Program-made: the position numbers and the translations under genes | The notes under the pieces: model-generated | Databases searched by the model: none | The model's input: the letters and a program-made list of their open reading frames with translations, nothing else | What the model was told of the DNA's origin: nothing | Assembly: GCF_004114995.1 (NCBI RefSeq) | Contig: NZ_SDJP01000030.1 | Location: forward strand, 1 to 34,037 | DNA: 34,037 nucleotides | Reading direction: 5' to 3' | Origin: Halorubrum amylolyticum | GTDB lineage: Archaea > Halobacteriota > Halobacteria > Halobacteriales > Haloferacaceae | In this document: positions 25,153 through 33,533 of the stretch, in pieces | Layout: the number at the start of each line of letters is the position of its first letter | How positions within the stretch are numbered: the first letter of the stretch is position 1

Positions 25153-26037
25153 TCACGCTGGGACGGTTGCGCCGGCGCGTTCGGCCGCCCGTTCGAGCGC
25201 TCGCTCGGTGTAGACCCCGAGCAGGTGAGCGCGGTACTCCGACGACGCCTGAATGTCGTCCATCGCCATCGAGACGTCGAGGTCGTCGGTCGCCCGCTCG
25301 GCCGCGGCCTCGATGGCGTCTTCGGTGAGGGACTCGCCCTTGATGGCGTCCTCAACGGGAGCGAGCCGGACACCGTGGTCCATCACCCCGTTGGCCCCGA
25401 TCCGAGCGTTCGTGACCACCCCGCCGTCGACCTCGAGCCGGGCGGCGACGCCGATCAGCGCGTACCCCGAGGAAGGGCTCGGCTTCTTCACGTACGCGCC
25501 GCCCGCCGACTCGTTCGTGCGCGGGACCTCGACCCGCGTGAGGAGCTCGTCTTCCCCGAGGTCGGTCATGTACATCGCGATGAAGAAGTTGTCGGCGTCG
25601 ATCCGACGCTCTCCGTCTCGATCTTCGGCGACGAGCGTCAGGTCGCTCGCGATGGCCGCGCCCGGAAGGTCCGAAGCCGGGTCCGCGTGCGCCAGGTTGC
25701 CGCCGATGGTGCCGCGGTTGCGAACCTGCGTGTCGCCGACCTCGCTCGCGGCCTCGGCCAGCGCGGTCGCGCCCTCCCACAGCTCGTCCGTGTCGTCGAT
25801 CGCCGCGTAGGTCGTCAGCGCGCCGAGGCTGGTCGTGTCGCCATTGTGTTCGATGCCCTGCATCGACTCGATGTGGCCGATGTCGACGACGACGTCCGGG
25901 TCCGCCAGCCCGCTTTTCATCGTCGGAAGCAGGCTGTGACCGCCGGCCAGCACCTCCGCGTCCGGGTGCTCGTCCAGCAGGTCGAGCGCGTGTTCGACAC
26001 TGTCGGCGCGGAGATAATCGAACTCACCCGGGTACAT
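25153..26037 (-). CDS. coxM: CoxM-like FAD-binding subunit of a molybdenum hydroxylase
   Basis: This medium subunit is 294 aa, the normal length. It carries FAD and passes electrons from the iron-sulfur subunit to the acceptor. The FAD-binding motifs are AGGHSLLPTMKSG (about residues 31-43) and TIGGNLAHADPASDLPG (about 110-126). The C-terminal CO_deh_flav_C domain starts around VEVPRTNES. The ATG overlaps the coxL stop (TGATG). Its place directly after coxL gives the order S-L-M, different from the M-S-L of the classic bacterial cox operon. Confidence 0.93.
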   Translation of the reverse strand: MYPGEFDYLRADSVEHALDLLDEHPDAEVLAGGHSLLPTMKSGLADPDVVVDIGHIESMQGIEHNGDTTSLGALTTYAAIDDTDELWEGATALAEAASEVGDTQVRNRGTIGGNLAHADPASDLPGAAIASDLTLVAEDRDGERRIDADNFFIAMYMTDLGEDELLTRVEVPRTNESAGGAYVKKPSPSSGYALIGVAARLEVDGGVVTNARIGANGVMDHGVRLAPVEDAIKGESLTEDAIEAAAERATDDLDVSMAMDDIQASSEYRAHLLGVYTERALERAAERAGATVPA

Positions 26038-28415
26038 CAGTGCTCACCTCCGTTCTCGTGGATGGCACGCCAGACCTTCTCGTCTTTCAGCGGCATGTCG
26101 ATGTGGTCGACGCCGAACGGTTCCAACGCGTCGACGACCGCGTTGACGACGGCCTGCGGCGCGGCGATCGTGCCGGCCTCGCCGACGCCCTTGACTCCGA
26201 GCGGGTTGTGCGGCGACGGCGTCACCGTCGAATCGGTCTCCATCTCCGGGATGTGCTCTGCTTTCGGCACCGCGTAGTCCTGCATCGATCCCGTCAAGAG
26301 CTGGCCGTTGTCGTCGTACTCGGCGGCCTCGTAGAGCGCCTGGCCGATCCCCTGTGCGACGCCGCCGTGGATCTGGCCCTCGACGATCTTCGGGTTGATC
26401 TGGTTGCCGACGTCGTCGACGGCGACGTACCGCTCGAACTCGATTTCGCCGGTGTCCGGAGTGACCTCGACAACTGCGGCGTGCATCCCGAACGGGAACA
26501 CGAAGTTGTCCGGATCGTAGAAGCTCGTCGCCTCCAGCCCCGGCTCCACGCCGTCGGGCATGTCGTGGGCGAGGTACGCCTGTTCGGCGATCTCCGTGAT
26601 GTGCATCGAGCGATCCGGCGCCCCGGTGACGTGGAACTCGCCGTTGTCGAACTCGATGTCCGCCTCGCTTGCTTCGAGCTGGTGCGCCGCGATCGACTTG
26701 GCTTTCTCGACGACCTTCTGTGAGCTCTTGACGAGCGAGCTCCCGCCGACCGCCGCCGACCGAGAGCCGTACGTGCCCATCCCCTGCGGGATCTCGTCGG
26801 TGTCGCCCTCGACGACGTCGATGTCCTCGTAGTCGATCCCGAGCTCGTTGGCGACGATCTGTGCGTACGTCGTGTCGTGGCCCTGGCCGTGCCCGGAGGT
26901 ACCGCAGTAGGCGGTGACGGTCCCGGACGGCTGGAACCGCACCAGCGACGACTCCCACAGCCCGGCCTGTGCGCCGAGCTGACCGGCGAGCTCCGAGGGT
27001 GCAAGTCCGCAGGCCTCGATGTATGCTGAAAAGCCGACACCGAGATATTTGCCGTCCTCGCGGGCTTCGCGCTGACGCTCACGGAAGTCCTCGTAGTCGA
27101 GCATCTCCAGCGCGCGATCGAGCGTCTTCTCGTACTCGCCGCTGTCGTAGACGACGGCGACCTCCGTCTCGTAGGGGAAGGCGTCGTCCGGCACGAAGTT
27201 CTGGCGACGGAACTCGGCCGGGTCCATGTCCATCTCCTTCGCGGCAAGCTGGATCAGCCGCTCGACGACGAACGACGCCTCGGGGCGGCCGGCGCCCCGG
27301 TAGGCGTCGACCGGCGGGACGTTCGTGAACGCACCCGTTACCTCGCAGTGGATGGCCGGGATGTCGTACTGACCCGACAGCAGGGTGCCGTAGAGGTAGG
27401 TCGGGACTGACGGCGCGAACGTCGAGAGGTAAGCGCCGAGGTTCGCCTCGGTCTCGACTTTCAGGCCGACGATGTTTCCGTCGTCGTCCATCGCGATCTC
27501 GCCGCGGGTCTCGTGACCGCGCCCTTGCGCATCAGTCAGGTAGGTCTCTGAACGCGTGGCGACCCATTTCACCGGCCGCTCAACCTGCTTCGCGGCCAAC
27601 GCGGCCAGCGCTTCGTCGGCGTAGTGGTGGATCTTGCTCCCGAAGCCGCCGCCGACATCGGGCGCTCGGATCTGGAGCTTGTGTTCCGGGTGATCGATGA
27701 CCCCGGACATGAGCAGTCGGTGGAGGTGTGGATTCTGGGTCGTCATCGCGACCTCCAGCTCCTCGGTCGAGGGGTTGTAGTCCGCAACGGCGGCGCGGGG
27801 CTCCATCGCGTTCGGGATGAGCAGCTGATTCTCCAGATCGACGCTGGCCGTGTGGCTGGCGTCCTCGAAGGCCGCGCTGGTCTTCTCGGCGTCCCCGATT
27901 TCCCACTCGAAGGCGGTGTTGCCGGGCGCGTCCTCGTGGAGGTCGGGCGCGCCGTTCAGGGCCTCACGCGGGCTGGTCACCGCCTCCAGCCGCTCGTAGT
28001 CGACGTCGATAGCGTCGACGGCGTCGTGGGCGACGTACCGCTCCTCGGCGATCACGACGGCGATCCCGTCGCCTTGGTAGCGAACGCGGTCGCTCGCGAG
28101 AATCGGGTGATCGACCTGCTTCAGCGTGTCGAGGAGCCACCCCGTCGGCACGTTCCCCGGCACGTCGACGTCCTCGGCGGTGTAGACCGCGACCACGTCG
28201 TCCATGGCCTCCGCGGCGCTCGTGTCGACGCCGTCGATCGCCGCGTGGGCGTGTTGGCTCCGCTTGACCGCCATGTGAGTCATCTGCGGGAGCTGGATGT
28301 CGTCGGTGTACTCGGCGTCACCCGTCAACAGCGCGGGGTCCTCCCGGCGTTCGATGGCCGACCCGAGGATGTCGGCGGCGTCGACGTCGTCCGGATCGAC
28401 GGATTCGACGCTCAT
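26037..28415 (-). CDS. coxL: CoxL-like molybdopterin subunit, form II (AYRGAGR)
   Basis: This large catalytic subunit is 792 aa and binds the molybdenum cytosine-dinucleotide cofactor. Landmarks include GSAIERREDPALLTG at the N-terminus, DVGGGFGSK, the active-site loop AYRGAGR, GHGQGHDTTYAQI and the catalytic glutamate motif GVKGVGEAGT near the C-terminus. Form I CO dehydrogenases carry AYxCSFR with the copper-binding cysteine; this loop has no cysteine, so it is form II (BMS/xanthine-dehydrogenase-like). CO oxidation is therefore not established; an aldehyde, purine or other heterocycle is as likely. It is one base after coxS and overlaps coxM, so the subunits are made together. Confidence 0.95.
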   Translation of the reverse strand: MSVESVDPDDVDAADILGSAIERREDPALLTGDAEYTDDIQLPQMTHMAVKRSQHAHAAIDGVDTSAAEAMDDVVAVYTAEDVDVPGNVPTGWLLDTLKQVDHPILASDRVRYQGDGIAVVIAEERYVAHDAVDAIDVDYERLEAVTSPREALNGAPDLHEDAPGNTAFEWEIGDAEKTSAAFEDASHTASVDLENQLLIPNAMEPRAAVADYNPSTEELEVAMTTQNPHLHRLLMSGVIDHPEHKLQIRAPDVGGGFGSKIHHYADEALAALAAKQVERPVKWVATRSETYLTDAQGRGHETRGEIAMDDDGNIVGLKVETEANLGAYLSTFAPSVPTYLYGTLLSGQYDIPAIHCEVTGAFTNVPPVDAYRGAGRPEASFVVERLIQLAAKEMDMDPAEFRRQNFVPDDAFPYETEVAVVYDSGEYEKTLDRALEMLDYEDFRERQREAREDGKYLGVGFSAYIEACGLAPSELAGQLGAQAGLWESSLVRFQPSGTVTAYCGTSGHGQGHDTTYAQIVANELGIDYEDIDVVEGDTDEIPQGMGTYGSRSAAVGGSSLVKSSQKVVEKAKSIAAHQLEASEADIEFDNGEFHVTGAPDRSMHITEIAEQAYLAHDMPDGVEPGLEATSFYDPDNFVFPFGMHAAVVEVTPDTGEIEFERYVAVDDVGNQINPKIVEGQIHGGVAQGIGQALYEAAEYDDNGQLLTGSMQDYAVPKAEHIPEMETDSTVTPSPHNPLGVKGVGEAGTIAAPQAVVNAVVDALEPFGVDHIDMPLKDEKVWRAIHENGGEH

Positions 28416-28416
28416 T

Positions 28417-28908
28417 TCAGTCGTCCCCCTGGGCGCTGGCGCCCATCTTCTCCGCAGCGTTCTCGACCGCGTTGACGATGTTCTGGTACCCCGTACACCG
28501 ACAGAGGTTCCCCTCCAAGGCCTCGCGGATCTCCTCGTCGCTCGGGTCCGGGTTCTCCTCCAGCAGCTGCGTCGCCGTCATCATCATTCCGGGCGTGCAG
28601 TAGCCGCACTGGAGGCCGTGTTCCTCCTGGAACCCCTCCTGTATCGGGTGGAACTCGCCGCCCTCGGCGAGCCCCTCGACGGTTGTCACCTCTTGGCCGT
28701 CGGCCTGTGCGGCAAGCACCGTGCAGGACTTGACGGCGTCGCCGTCAAGGTGGACCGTACAGGCTCCGCACATGGTACTCTCACACCCGACGTTGAGGCC
28801 GGTGTATCCCAGCTGCTCCCGCAAAGCGTGGACCAGCAGCTCTCGTGATTCGACGTTCAGTTCGTGGTCTGTCCCGTTTACCGTGAGTGTGATTTCGTGT
28901 TCTGCCAT
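28417..28908 (-). CDS. coxS: CoxS-like [2Fe-2S] subunit of a molybdenum hydroxylase
   Basis: This small subunit is 163 aa. The N-terminal plant-type ferredoxin domain has C-x4-C-x2-C (GCESTMCGAC) and the fourth Cys in KSCTV. The C-terminal helical domain holds the second cluster with CGYCTPGM and CRCTGY. ATG 28908 starts MAEHEITLTVNG, the normal N-terminus; an upstream frame to 29019 has no homology and is not used. No export signal is present, so the enzyme is cytosolic. It is one base before coxL. Confidence 0.95.
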   Translation of the reverse strand: MAEHEITLTVNGTDHELNVESRELLVHALREQLGYTGLNVGCESTMCGACTVHLDGDAVKSCTVLAAQADGQEVTTVEGLAEGGEFHPIQEGFQEEHGLQCGYCTPGMMMTATQLLEENPDPSDEEIREALEGNLCRCTGYQNIVNAVENAAEKMGASAQGDD

Positions 28909-28999
28909 GGGTGTCCGCGATTCGTGGGCCGCTGGTCGCCGCAAACCAGGGCAATTCGTGGTTCGGCCGCCGCGACCGGGCTGTACATGGGTGTTCGGG

Positions 29000-29602
29000 T
29001 CACAGTAGGTTCCGGACACGGTCGCGGAGGCCCTCCGAGTCGTCCTCCTCCGCGACCTCGGTTAGGCGGTCCTCGACGCTGCCGAAGAACCGACTGACAA
29101 CTCGGTTGGCCACCGGGCTGATGACCCGCTGTCCCATCTGGGCGATTTTGCCGAAGACGTCGGCCTCTGCCTCCCACTCGATGTCGACACCTTCGTCGGT
29201 CTCCACGAGAGTCATCCCCGACGACATCTCGAACGAGGAGTCAGTCGCGCTCCCCTCGCCGGAGGCGTTCATCGCCGGGAGCTCCCGTTCGTCGATCGTG
29301 ACGACCGTCTGGAAGCTCGGCTTGACGCTACCGACACTGATCTGCATCAGCGCGGCGTAGTGGCCGCCCTCCTCGAAGGCTCGCTCCGAGATGTCTTCCG
29401 GGGCAGCTTCGGGCAACGTCGGCGGGTCCTCGTCCGGCTCCCGCTCCCCGAGTGCCTCGAAGTCCACGTCGTCTGGGTCCTCGACCCGCGTCAGGAACTG
29501 ACATCCCGGCAAGCACTGTTTGATCAGGAACGGGTCCGACAGCGCCAGCCACACCTCTTCTGTCGACACGTCTTCGATCGTGAACGTTCCCTCGAACTCC
29601 AC
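29000..29602 (-). CDS. coxG: CoxG-like SRPBCC-fold protein
   Basis: This protein is 200 aa. It begins with GTG 29602 (MEFEGTFTI), followed by the CoxG pattern VWLALSDPFLIKQCLPGCQFL and, later, IEWEAEADVFGKIAQMGQRV. The SRPBCC cavity spans about residues 1-165; the C-terminus is a charged helix ending VRNLL. In mycobacteria CoxG carries menaquinone from the membrane to CO dehydrogenase, and a similar electron-carrier or membrane-anchor role is inferred. An extra stretch of about 30 residues (DFEALGEREPDEDPPTLP) is inserted in the first part. It is the first gene of the leftward operon. Confidence 0.9.
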   Translation of the reverse strand: MEFEGTFTIEDVSTEEVWLALSDPFLIKQCLPGCQFLTRVEDPDDVDFEALGEREPDEDPPTLPEAAPEDISERAFEEGGHYAALMQISVGSVKPSFQTVVTIDERELPAMNASGEGSATDSSFEMSSGMTLVETDEGVDIEWEAEADVFGKIAQMGQRVISPVANRVVSRFFGSVEDRLTEVAEEDDSEGLRDRVRNLL

Positions 29603-29722
29603 GTTCAGTCGACCTCGATTCGTCCCGTGCTGTTTATTAACGTGGTTAGTGTTACCATTCTACCGTGCTGAAAACCAGGTTCGCTTACATAATAAAATAT
29701 GGTGGAGGTAAAGTAACTGGTA
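29603..29722. promoter_or_regulatory. Divergent promoters of the coxG operon and moeA
   Basis: For the leftward operon TTAATAAA (minus strand, 29640-29633) lies 30 nt before the coxG GTG. For the rightward operon ATAATAAAATAT (29689-29700) ends 22 nt before an ATG at 29723 that opens an eight-codon frame closed by TAA 29747-29749. The shared control region suggests coordinated expression of enzyme and cofactor genes. Confidence 0.5.
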
Positions 29723-29828
29723 ATGGATACGTCCGATCCGTTCTCGTAACTTGTTTCGATCCGTCGTCGGCAGAACGGACGCCTCGACGCTCGGTCGTTC
29801 GGCAGACCACGACCCCGGGGGTCGTCGC

Positions 29829-31043
29829 GTGACCAACCACGGACTCACGGGACGATCGACGGCGGCGCGACGGCTACTCGCCGAGCGAGCGCGACTGCTC
29901 GATGACGGCCCGACAGAGGTGGTTCCGCTGCCGGCAATCGAGGGACGATCGCTCGCCGAGCCGGTCGTCGCCAACGTCGATGTCCCCGCTCACGACGTGG
30001 CGACGATGGACGGATTCGCGTTCGCGGCCGACGGCCCGTTCCCGTTACGGGTGCGCGACACCGCCGTCGCCCCCGAAGACGACCCGCCGTCACTCAGTCC
30101 CGGTGAAGCCGTTCCGATCGCGACCGGAGCACCACTCCCGTCGGAGGCGACGGCGGTGCTGAAACGCGAGGACGCGGACCGCGAGGAGGACATCCTCTCC
30201 GGACCGTCGCTCGACGCCGGAACGAACGTGTACCGACGAGGAACCACCGTCGCCGCCGGCGAGAGGCTCGTCGAACCCAGCGAGACGCTCACCCCCAAAG
30301 ACGCCGCGTTACTTCGGGACGTAGGTCGGAGCGAGGTCCTCGTAGCCGAACGGTTCTCCGTCGCCGTGCTGGCGACCGGCACTGAGATCCACGAGGGCGT
30401 GCAACCCGACCGAGACTCCGAGATGCTCGCAGGGCTCGTCGACGCGTGGGGACACGCTCCGACGCTCGCCGGGAGCGTCCCCGACAAACCGGACCGCATT
30501 CGGGATCGGATCGATGGCCTCGCGGACGACCACGACATCGTGGTGACCACGGGCGGAACGAGCGTCGGGCGCGGCGATCACGTGGTCGCCGCGCTCGACA
30601 ACCTCGGTGAGATCCTGTTCCGCGGCGTCTCACTCCGACCCGGACGTCCGGTGACAGCCGCCCGCCTTGACGACGAAACGGTCGCCCTCGCGCTCCCGGG
30701 CAAGCCGGTCGCCGCGTTTCTGGCTGCGACGCTCGTCTGCCGCCCGCTGTTCGACGGACCGATCGTTTCGGAGGCGCCTCCCACGCTGACGGCGTCGCTC
30801 CGACGTGACCTCGACGTGCCCGACGACGATCTCGAATATGCCGTTCCCGTGACGCTGACCGATGTGGGTGCGATGCCGCTCGGACACGTCGACTCGGCGC
30901 TGCCAATCTTCGAGCGTCGGTTCAGACCGGGCCGGCTCGCCGCGAGTACCCGAGCCACCCGTGCGGACGCCGTCTGGCTCACAGAACAAGGTGGTGAGGA
31001 GGACGAACCGATCGCCGTCATCCCAATGGAGAACCTCCAGTGA
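29829..31043 (+). CDS. moeA: MoeA-like molybdopterin molybdotransferase
   Basis: This enzyme inserts molybdate (or tungstate) into adenylylated molybdopterin. From GTG 29829 it is 404 aa, close to the usual size; a TTG at 29751 would add 26 residues without recognisable homology. Motifs include PAHDVATMDGFA, IATGAPLPSEATAVL, GTEIHEG, VVTTGGTSVGRGDHV and LPGKPVAAFLA, covering the N-terminal linker, MoCF-binding and C-terminal beta domains. The GTG of the next gene overlaps its stop by four bases. Divergent from the cox-like operon, it probably supplies cofactor to that enzyme in addition to any housekeeping moeA elsewhere. Confidence 0.9.
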   Translation: MTNHGLTGRSTAARRLLAERARLLDDGPTEVVPLPAIEGRSLAEPVVANVDVPAHDVATMDGFAFAADGPFPLRVRDTAVAPEDDPPSLSPGEAVPIATGAPLPSEATAVLKREDADREEDILSGPSLDAGTNVYRRGTTVAAGERLVEPSETLTPKDAALLRDVGRSEVLVAERFSVAVLATGTEIHEGVQPDRDSEMLAGLVDAWGHAPTLAGSVPDKPDRIRDRIDGLADDHDIVVTTGGTSVGRGDHVVAALDNLGEILFRGVSLRPGRPVTAARLDDETVALALPGKPVAAFLAATLVCRPLFDGPIVSEAPPTLTASLRRDLDVPDDDLEYAVPVTLTDVGAMPLGHVDSALPIFERRFRPGRLAASTRATRADAVWLTEQGGEEDEPIAVIPMENLQ

Positions 31044-31717
31044 CCGACAGTCTGCCTGTCGTCGAGCCGCCCTTCGACCGCGACACCGAACGGGAATCGT
31101 CATCGTCCGTATCACTGGCCGACAAATCTCCCATTATCGGTGTCGTCCTCGCAGCCGGCACGAGCTCTCGCTTCGGTGATCGGAACAAGCTCCTCCTGAC
31201 GTGGCGAGAGGAGCCGCTTGTCCGTCATGCGGCTCGCACCCTCTGTGAGTCCGTCGTTGACGACGTCGTCGTCGTTACCGGCCACGAGCACGAGCGGGTC
31301 ACAACCGCCGTTGGAGACCTCGACGTGACCGCCGTTCACAACGATGCGTACGAGGCTGGACAGGCAACAACCGTCCGCCGAGGTGTGGCAGCCGTCCGCG
31401 ACCGGAACGGCGCAGCCGCCCTCATCGCGCTCGGTGACATGCCGCTCGTCTCTGTCGAGAGCGTCGATCGTCTCGTGGCGGCCTATAGAGCGGGTGCCGG
31501 CGATGCGCTTGCCGCCTGTTGCGAGGGCGTTCGGGGCAACCCGGTGTTGTTCGACGACCGGCACTTCGATGCCCTCTCAGACGTCGCTGGGGATATCGGG
31601 GGTCGTGAGATTCTGTTGACTGACGATCGGTCTGTACTCGTCGAAACCGGTGATGAAGGCGTTCTCACGGATGTCGATCGGCATGGAGACTTGGAAAAAC
31701 TGCAGGAGCGGCGGTGA
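31040..31717 (+). CDS. MocA/MobA-like molybdenum cofactor nucleotidyltransferase
   Basis: This protein is 225 aa. The nucleotide-binding motif is VVLAAGTSSRFGDRNKLLL (about residues 35-53), with the conserved ALGDMPLVS aspartate and GNPVLFDDRHF later. This pattern matches MocA-type cytidylyltransferases, which make the molybdopterin cytosine dinucleotide used by xanthine-dehydrogenase and CO-dehydrogenase families. The GTG start overlaps the moeA stop (GTGA). About 30 extra N-terminal residues precede the fold. The gene is the expected cofactor-tailoring partner of the cox-like enzyme. Confidence 0.88.
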   Translation: MTDSLPVVEPPFDRDTERESSSSVSLADKSPIIGVVLAAGTSSRFGDRNKLLLTWREEPLVRHAARTLCESVVDDVVVVTGHEHERVTTAVGDLDVTAVHNDAYEAGQATTVRRGVAAVRDRNGAAALIALGDMPLVSVESVDRLVAAYRAGAGDALAACCEGVRGNPVLFDDRHFDALSDVAGDIGGREILLTDDRSVLVETGDEGVLTDVDRHGDLEKLQERR

Positions 31718-31784
31718 GCTTCGCAACGAGATGGGAGAAATGAGCGGTCGTGCAAGTAGTTGGTCTGAGCGACCAGTTACTCGC

Positions 31785-31862
31785 CAGAGTTGTTACCATT
31801 ACAGGCTGATTCGCGTTCCTCACGACCGTCTCAGCGACGCTCCCCAATAAGCAGATAGATGC
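31785..31862 (-). pseudogene. Relic of a UspA-domain gene (C-terminal end)
   Basis: On the minus strand one frame reads LLGSVAETVVRNANQPVMV, the typical C-terminal ATP-loop and last strand of UspA proteins (usually RxLLGSVAExVVRxAxxPVLVV). The preceding residues, RTCASIC, resemble a degraded GRTGLRRY, and a stop comes just before them. No other part of a usp gene is present nearby. The rest of 31718-31952 shows nothing recognisable. Confidence 0.55.
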
Positions 31863-31952
31863 GCAGGTTCTTCAGTCAATCTCCCTCTCGAAACAGGGAA
31901 TTCAGTCACAAATCCAGTAGCCGCCTTTAGCGAGAGGCGTCGTGGAGGCGGT

Positions 31953-33137
31953 TCACGGGAGCGCTGTCCGGAGGTCTTCACGAAGGTCATCGACATCTTC
32001 GATACCGACCGACATCCGTACGAGGTTTTCGGGGATCTCGGCGGTAGCTGGCCCGTGACCGATCTCATCGGGAATCATCAGTGACGGTACCTCGATCAAA
32101 CTCTCGACGCCACCGAGGCTCGCTCCGGGAGTGAATATCTCGAGCCCTTCGACGAACGCTTCGATCTCGGTGAGCGTGCCGTCGAACTCGAAGGAGAGCA
32201 TCCCGCTATACCCGGGCATCTGTTCGGCGGCGAGGTCGTGTTGTGGGTGGCTTTCGAGCCCCGGGTAGTGAACGCGATCGACCCAGTCGTGGTCCTCAAG
32301 AAGTCGAGCCACCGCCAGCGCGTTCTCCTCGTGGTCTTCCATCCGTGTCGGCAACGTCTTGATCCCTCTTGCAACGAGATAACAGTCGAACGGCGCGAGC
32401 ATATTACCGAGCCCGGTTTGCTGGGAAAACGCTAGGTTCTCGAACACCGCATCGTCGTCGGTGATGACGGCGCCACCAGTCGAGTCGGAGTGACCATTGA
32501 GGTACTTGGTGGTGCTGTGGACGACGACGTCTGCACCCAGTTCGAGCGGCGCTTGGAAATACGGACTTGCGAAGGTGCTATCAACCCCGAACGCGACATC
32601 GTGATCCTGAGCGATGTCGGCTATCGAGCGGACGTCACACAGACGCACTAGCGGATTCGACGGCGTCTCTACCCAGATCAGGTCAGTGTCTGAATCAACT
32701 ACCGTAGCGACGTTGTCGGGCTCGCGGGCGTCGATGAAGTCAACGTCGATCCCGAAGTGTCCCGCTAGCATTTCTGTGAGCAGCGTTTCAGTACCGCTAT
32801 AGACGGAGTCCGACGACACGATGTGACCCCCCGGCGGAACCAGCGATAGCATCGTCGTCGAGATAGCGGCCATCCCCGAAGCGAACACCAATCCATGCTC
32901 GCCGCCTTCGAGGCGGGCGATCTGGTCTTCCAAAGCCGCCCGCGTTGGATTGCTCTCGCGCGAGTACGCGTGTTCAGTGACTTCGTCAGACCCAGCCCAC
33001 TCGAAGGTGGTCGAGAGGTGTAGTGGCGGAATGACGTCGCTTGGTCCACCTTCCGCGGGACGTATCCCGTTTGGACCTGATCCGACGGCAAGCGTTCTGA
33101 ATTGGTGCTCGGGGGAACGGTTAGTATCTCGTGTCAT
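31953..33137 (-). CDS. Cystathionine gamma-synthase/lyase-type PLP enzyme
   Basis: This Cys/Met-metabolism PLP enzyme is 394 aa, the normal length. Landmarks are YSRESNPTRAALEDQIARLEGG, GMAAIST in the cofactor phosphate loop, VETPSNPL, GVDSTFASPYFQAPLELGADVV, the Schiff-base lysine in HSTTKYLNGHSD, and the C-terminal LVRMSVGIEDVDDL. Members catalyse gamma-replacement or elimination in transsulfuration and methionine synthesis; the sequence does not decide between synthase, lyase and O-acetylhomoserine sulfhydrylase. ATG 33137 is followed by about 30 variable residues. It is divergent from the next gene and is not obviously linked to the cox-like operon. Confidence 0.92.
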   Translation of the reverse strand: MTRDTNRSPEHQFRTLAVGSGPNGIRPAEGGPSDVIPPLHLSTTFEWAGSDEVTEHAYSRESNPTRAALEDQIARLEGGEHGLVFASGMAAISTTMLSLVPPGGHIVSSDSVYSGTETLLTEMLAGHFGIDVDFIDAREPDNVATVVDSDTDLIWVETPSNPLVRLCDVRSIADIAQDHDVAFGVDSTFASPYFQAPLELGADVVVHSTTKYLNGHSDSTGGAVITDDDAVFENLAFSQQTGLGNMLAPFDCYLVARGIKTLPTRMEDHEENALAVARLLEDHDWVDRVHYPGLESHPQHDLAAEQMPGYSGMLSFEFDGTLTEIEAFVEGLEIFTPGASLGGVESLIEVPSLMIPDEIGHGPATAEIPENLVRMSVGIEDVDDLREDLRTALP

Positions 33138-33194
33138 AGACGAATCGTCGTGAATTCGTTTGAGTTATCCACCTACGAGAGCAAACAGGTGTCG

Positions 33195-33533
33195 ATGTAT
33201 CTCGTCACGTTTCGTCTTGACCCGGGAGAGTACGACGAGGAATTCCACGAACTGAACGACACGATACAGGCAGCTGCCGAAGACACAGACGGGTTTCTCG
33301 GTAAACGCACGTGGAACGACCTCGAAAGTGACGAGGTTCTCGTTGTCTACTACTGGGAATCACTAGACGCACTCGAATCGTTTGGAGCGGATGCAGACCA
33401 CAAGCGAGCAAAGCAACGGTGGACTGAGTGGTACGACGCGTACGAAGTCACCGTTACGGAAGTACTCGAGCAGTACGGGAGCGGGTTCGGTGACGACGCA
33501 GACCCTCCCAATGAGGTCACCGAACCCCGGTAA
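33195..33533 (+). CDS. Antibiotic-biosynthesis-monooxygenase-like (ABM) small protein
   Basis: This protein is 112 aa from ATG 33195 (MYLVTFRLDPGEYDEEFHEL). The pattern of a first beta strand, helix, DGFLGKRTW, VLVVYYWESLDALESF and a final helix-strand (HKRAKQRWTEWYDAYEV) fits the ABM/dimeric alpha-beta barrel fold. Such proteins include quinol or haem monooxygenases and enzymes without known substrate. An upstream start at 33102 overlaps the divergent PLP gene and is not preferred. The last 17 bases overlap the end of a MOSC pseudogene on the opposite strand. Confidence 0.8.
   Translation: MYLVTFRLDPGEYDEEFHELNDTIQAAAEDTDGFLGKRTWNDLESDEVLVVYYWESLDALESFGADADHKRAKQRWTEWYDAYEVTVTEVLEQYGSGFGDDADPPNEVTEPR

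Noticed and set aside
25062..25373. Upstream extension of the MoxR/CoxD gene
   Set aside because: The extra 104 codons are Arg/Pro/Ser-rich shadow sequence overlapping the end of coxM.
26037..28415. Calling the enzyme a proven aerobic CO dehydrogenase
   Set aside because: The active-site loop is AYRGAGR, without the copper-binding cysteine of form I, so CO as a substrate cannot be claimed from sequence.
27624..28475. 283-aa plus-strand frame opposite coxL
   Set aside because: Antisense shadow; Val/Arg/Asp-rich composition without domain motifs, and coxL is complete.
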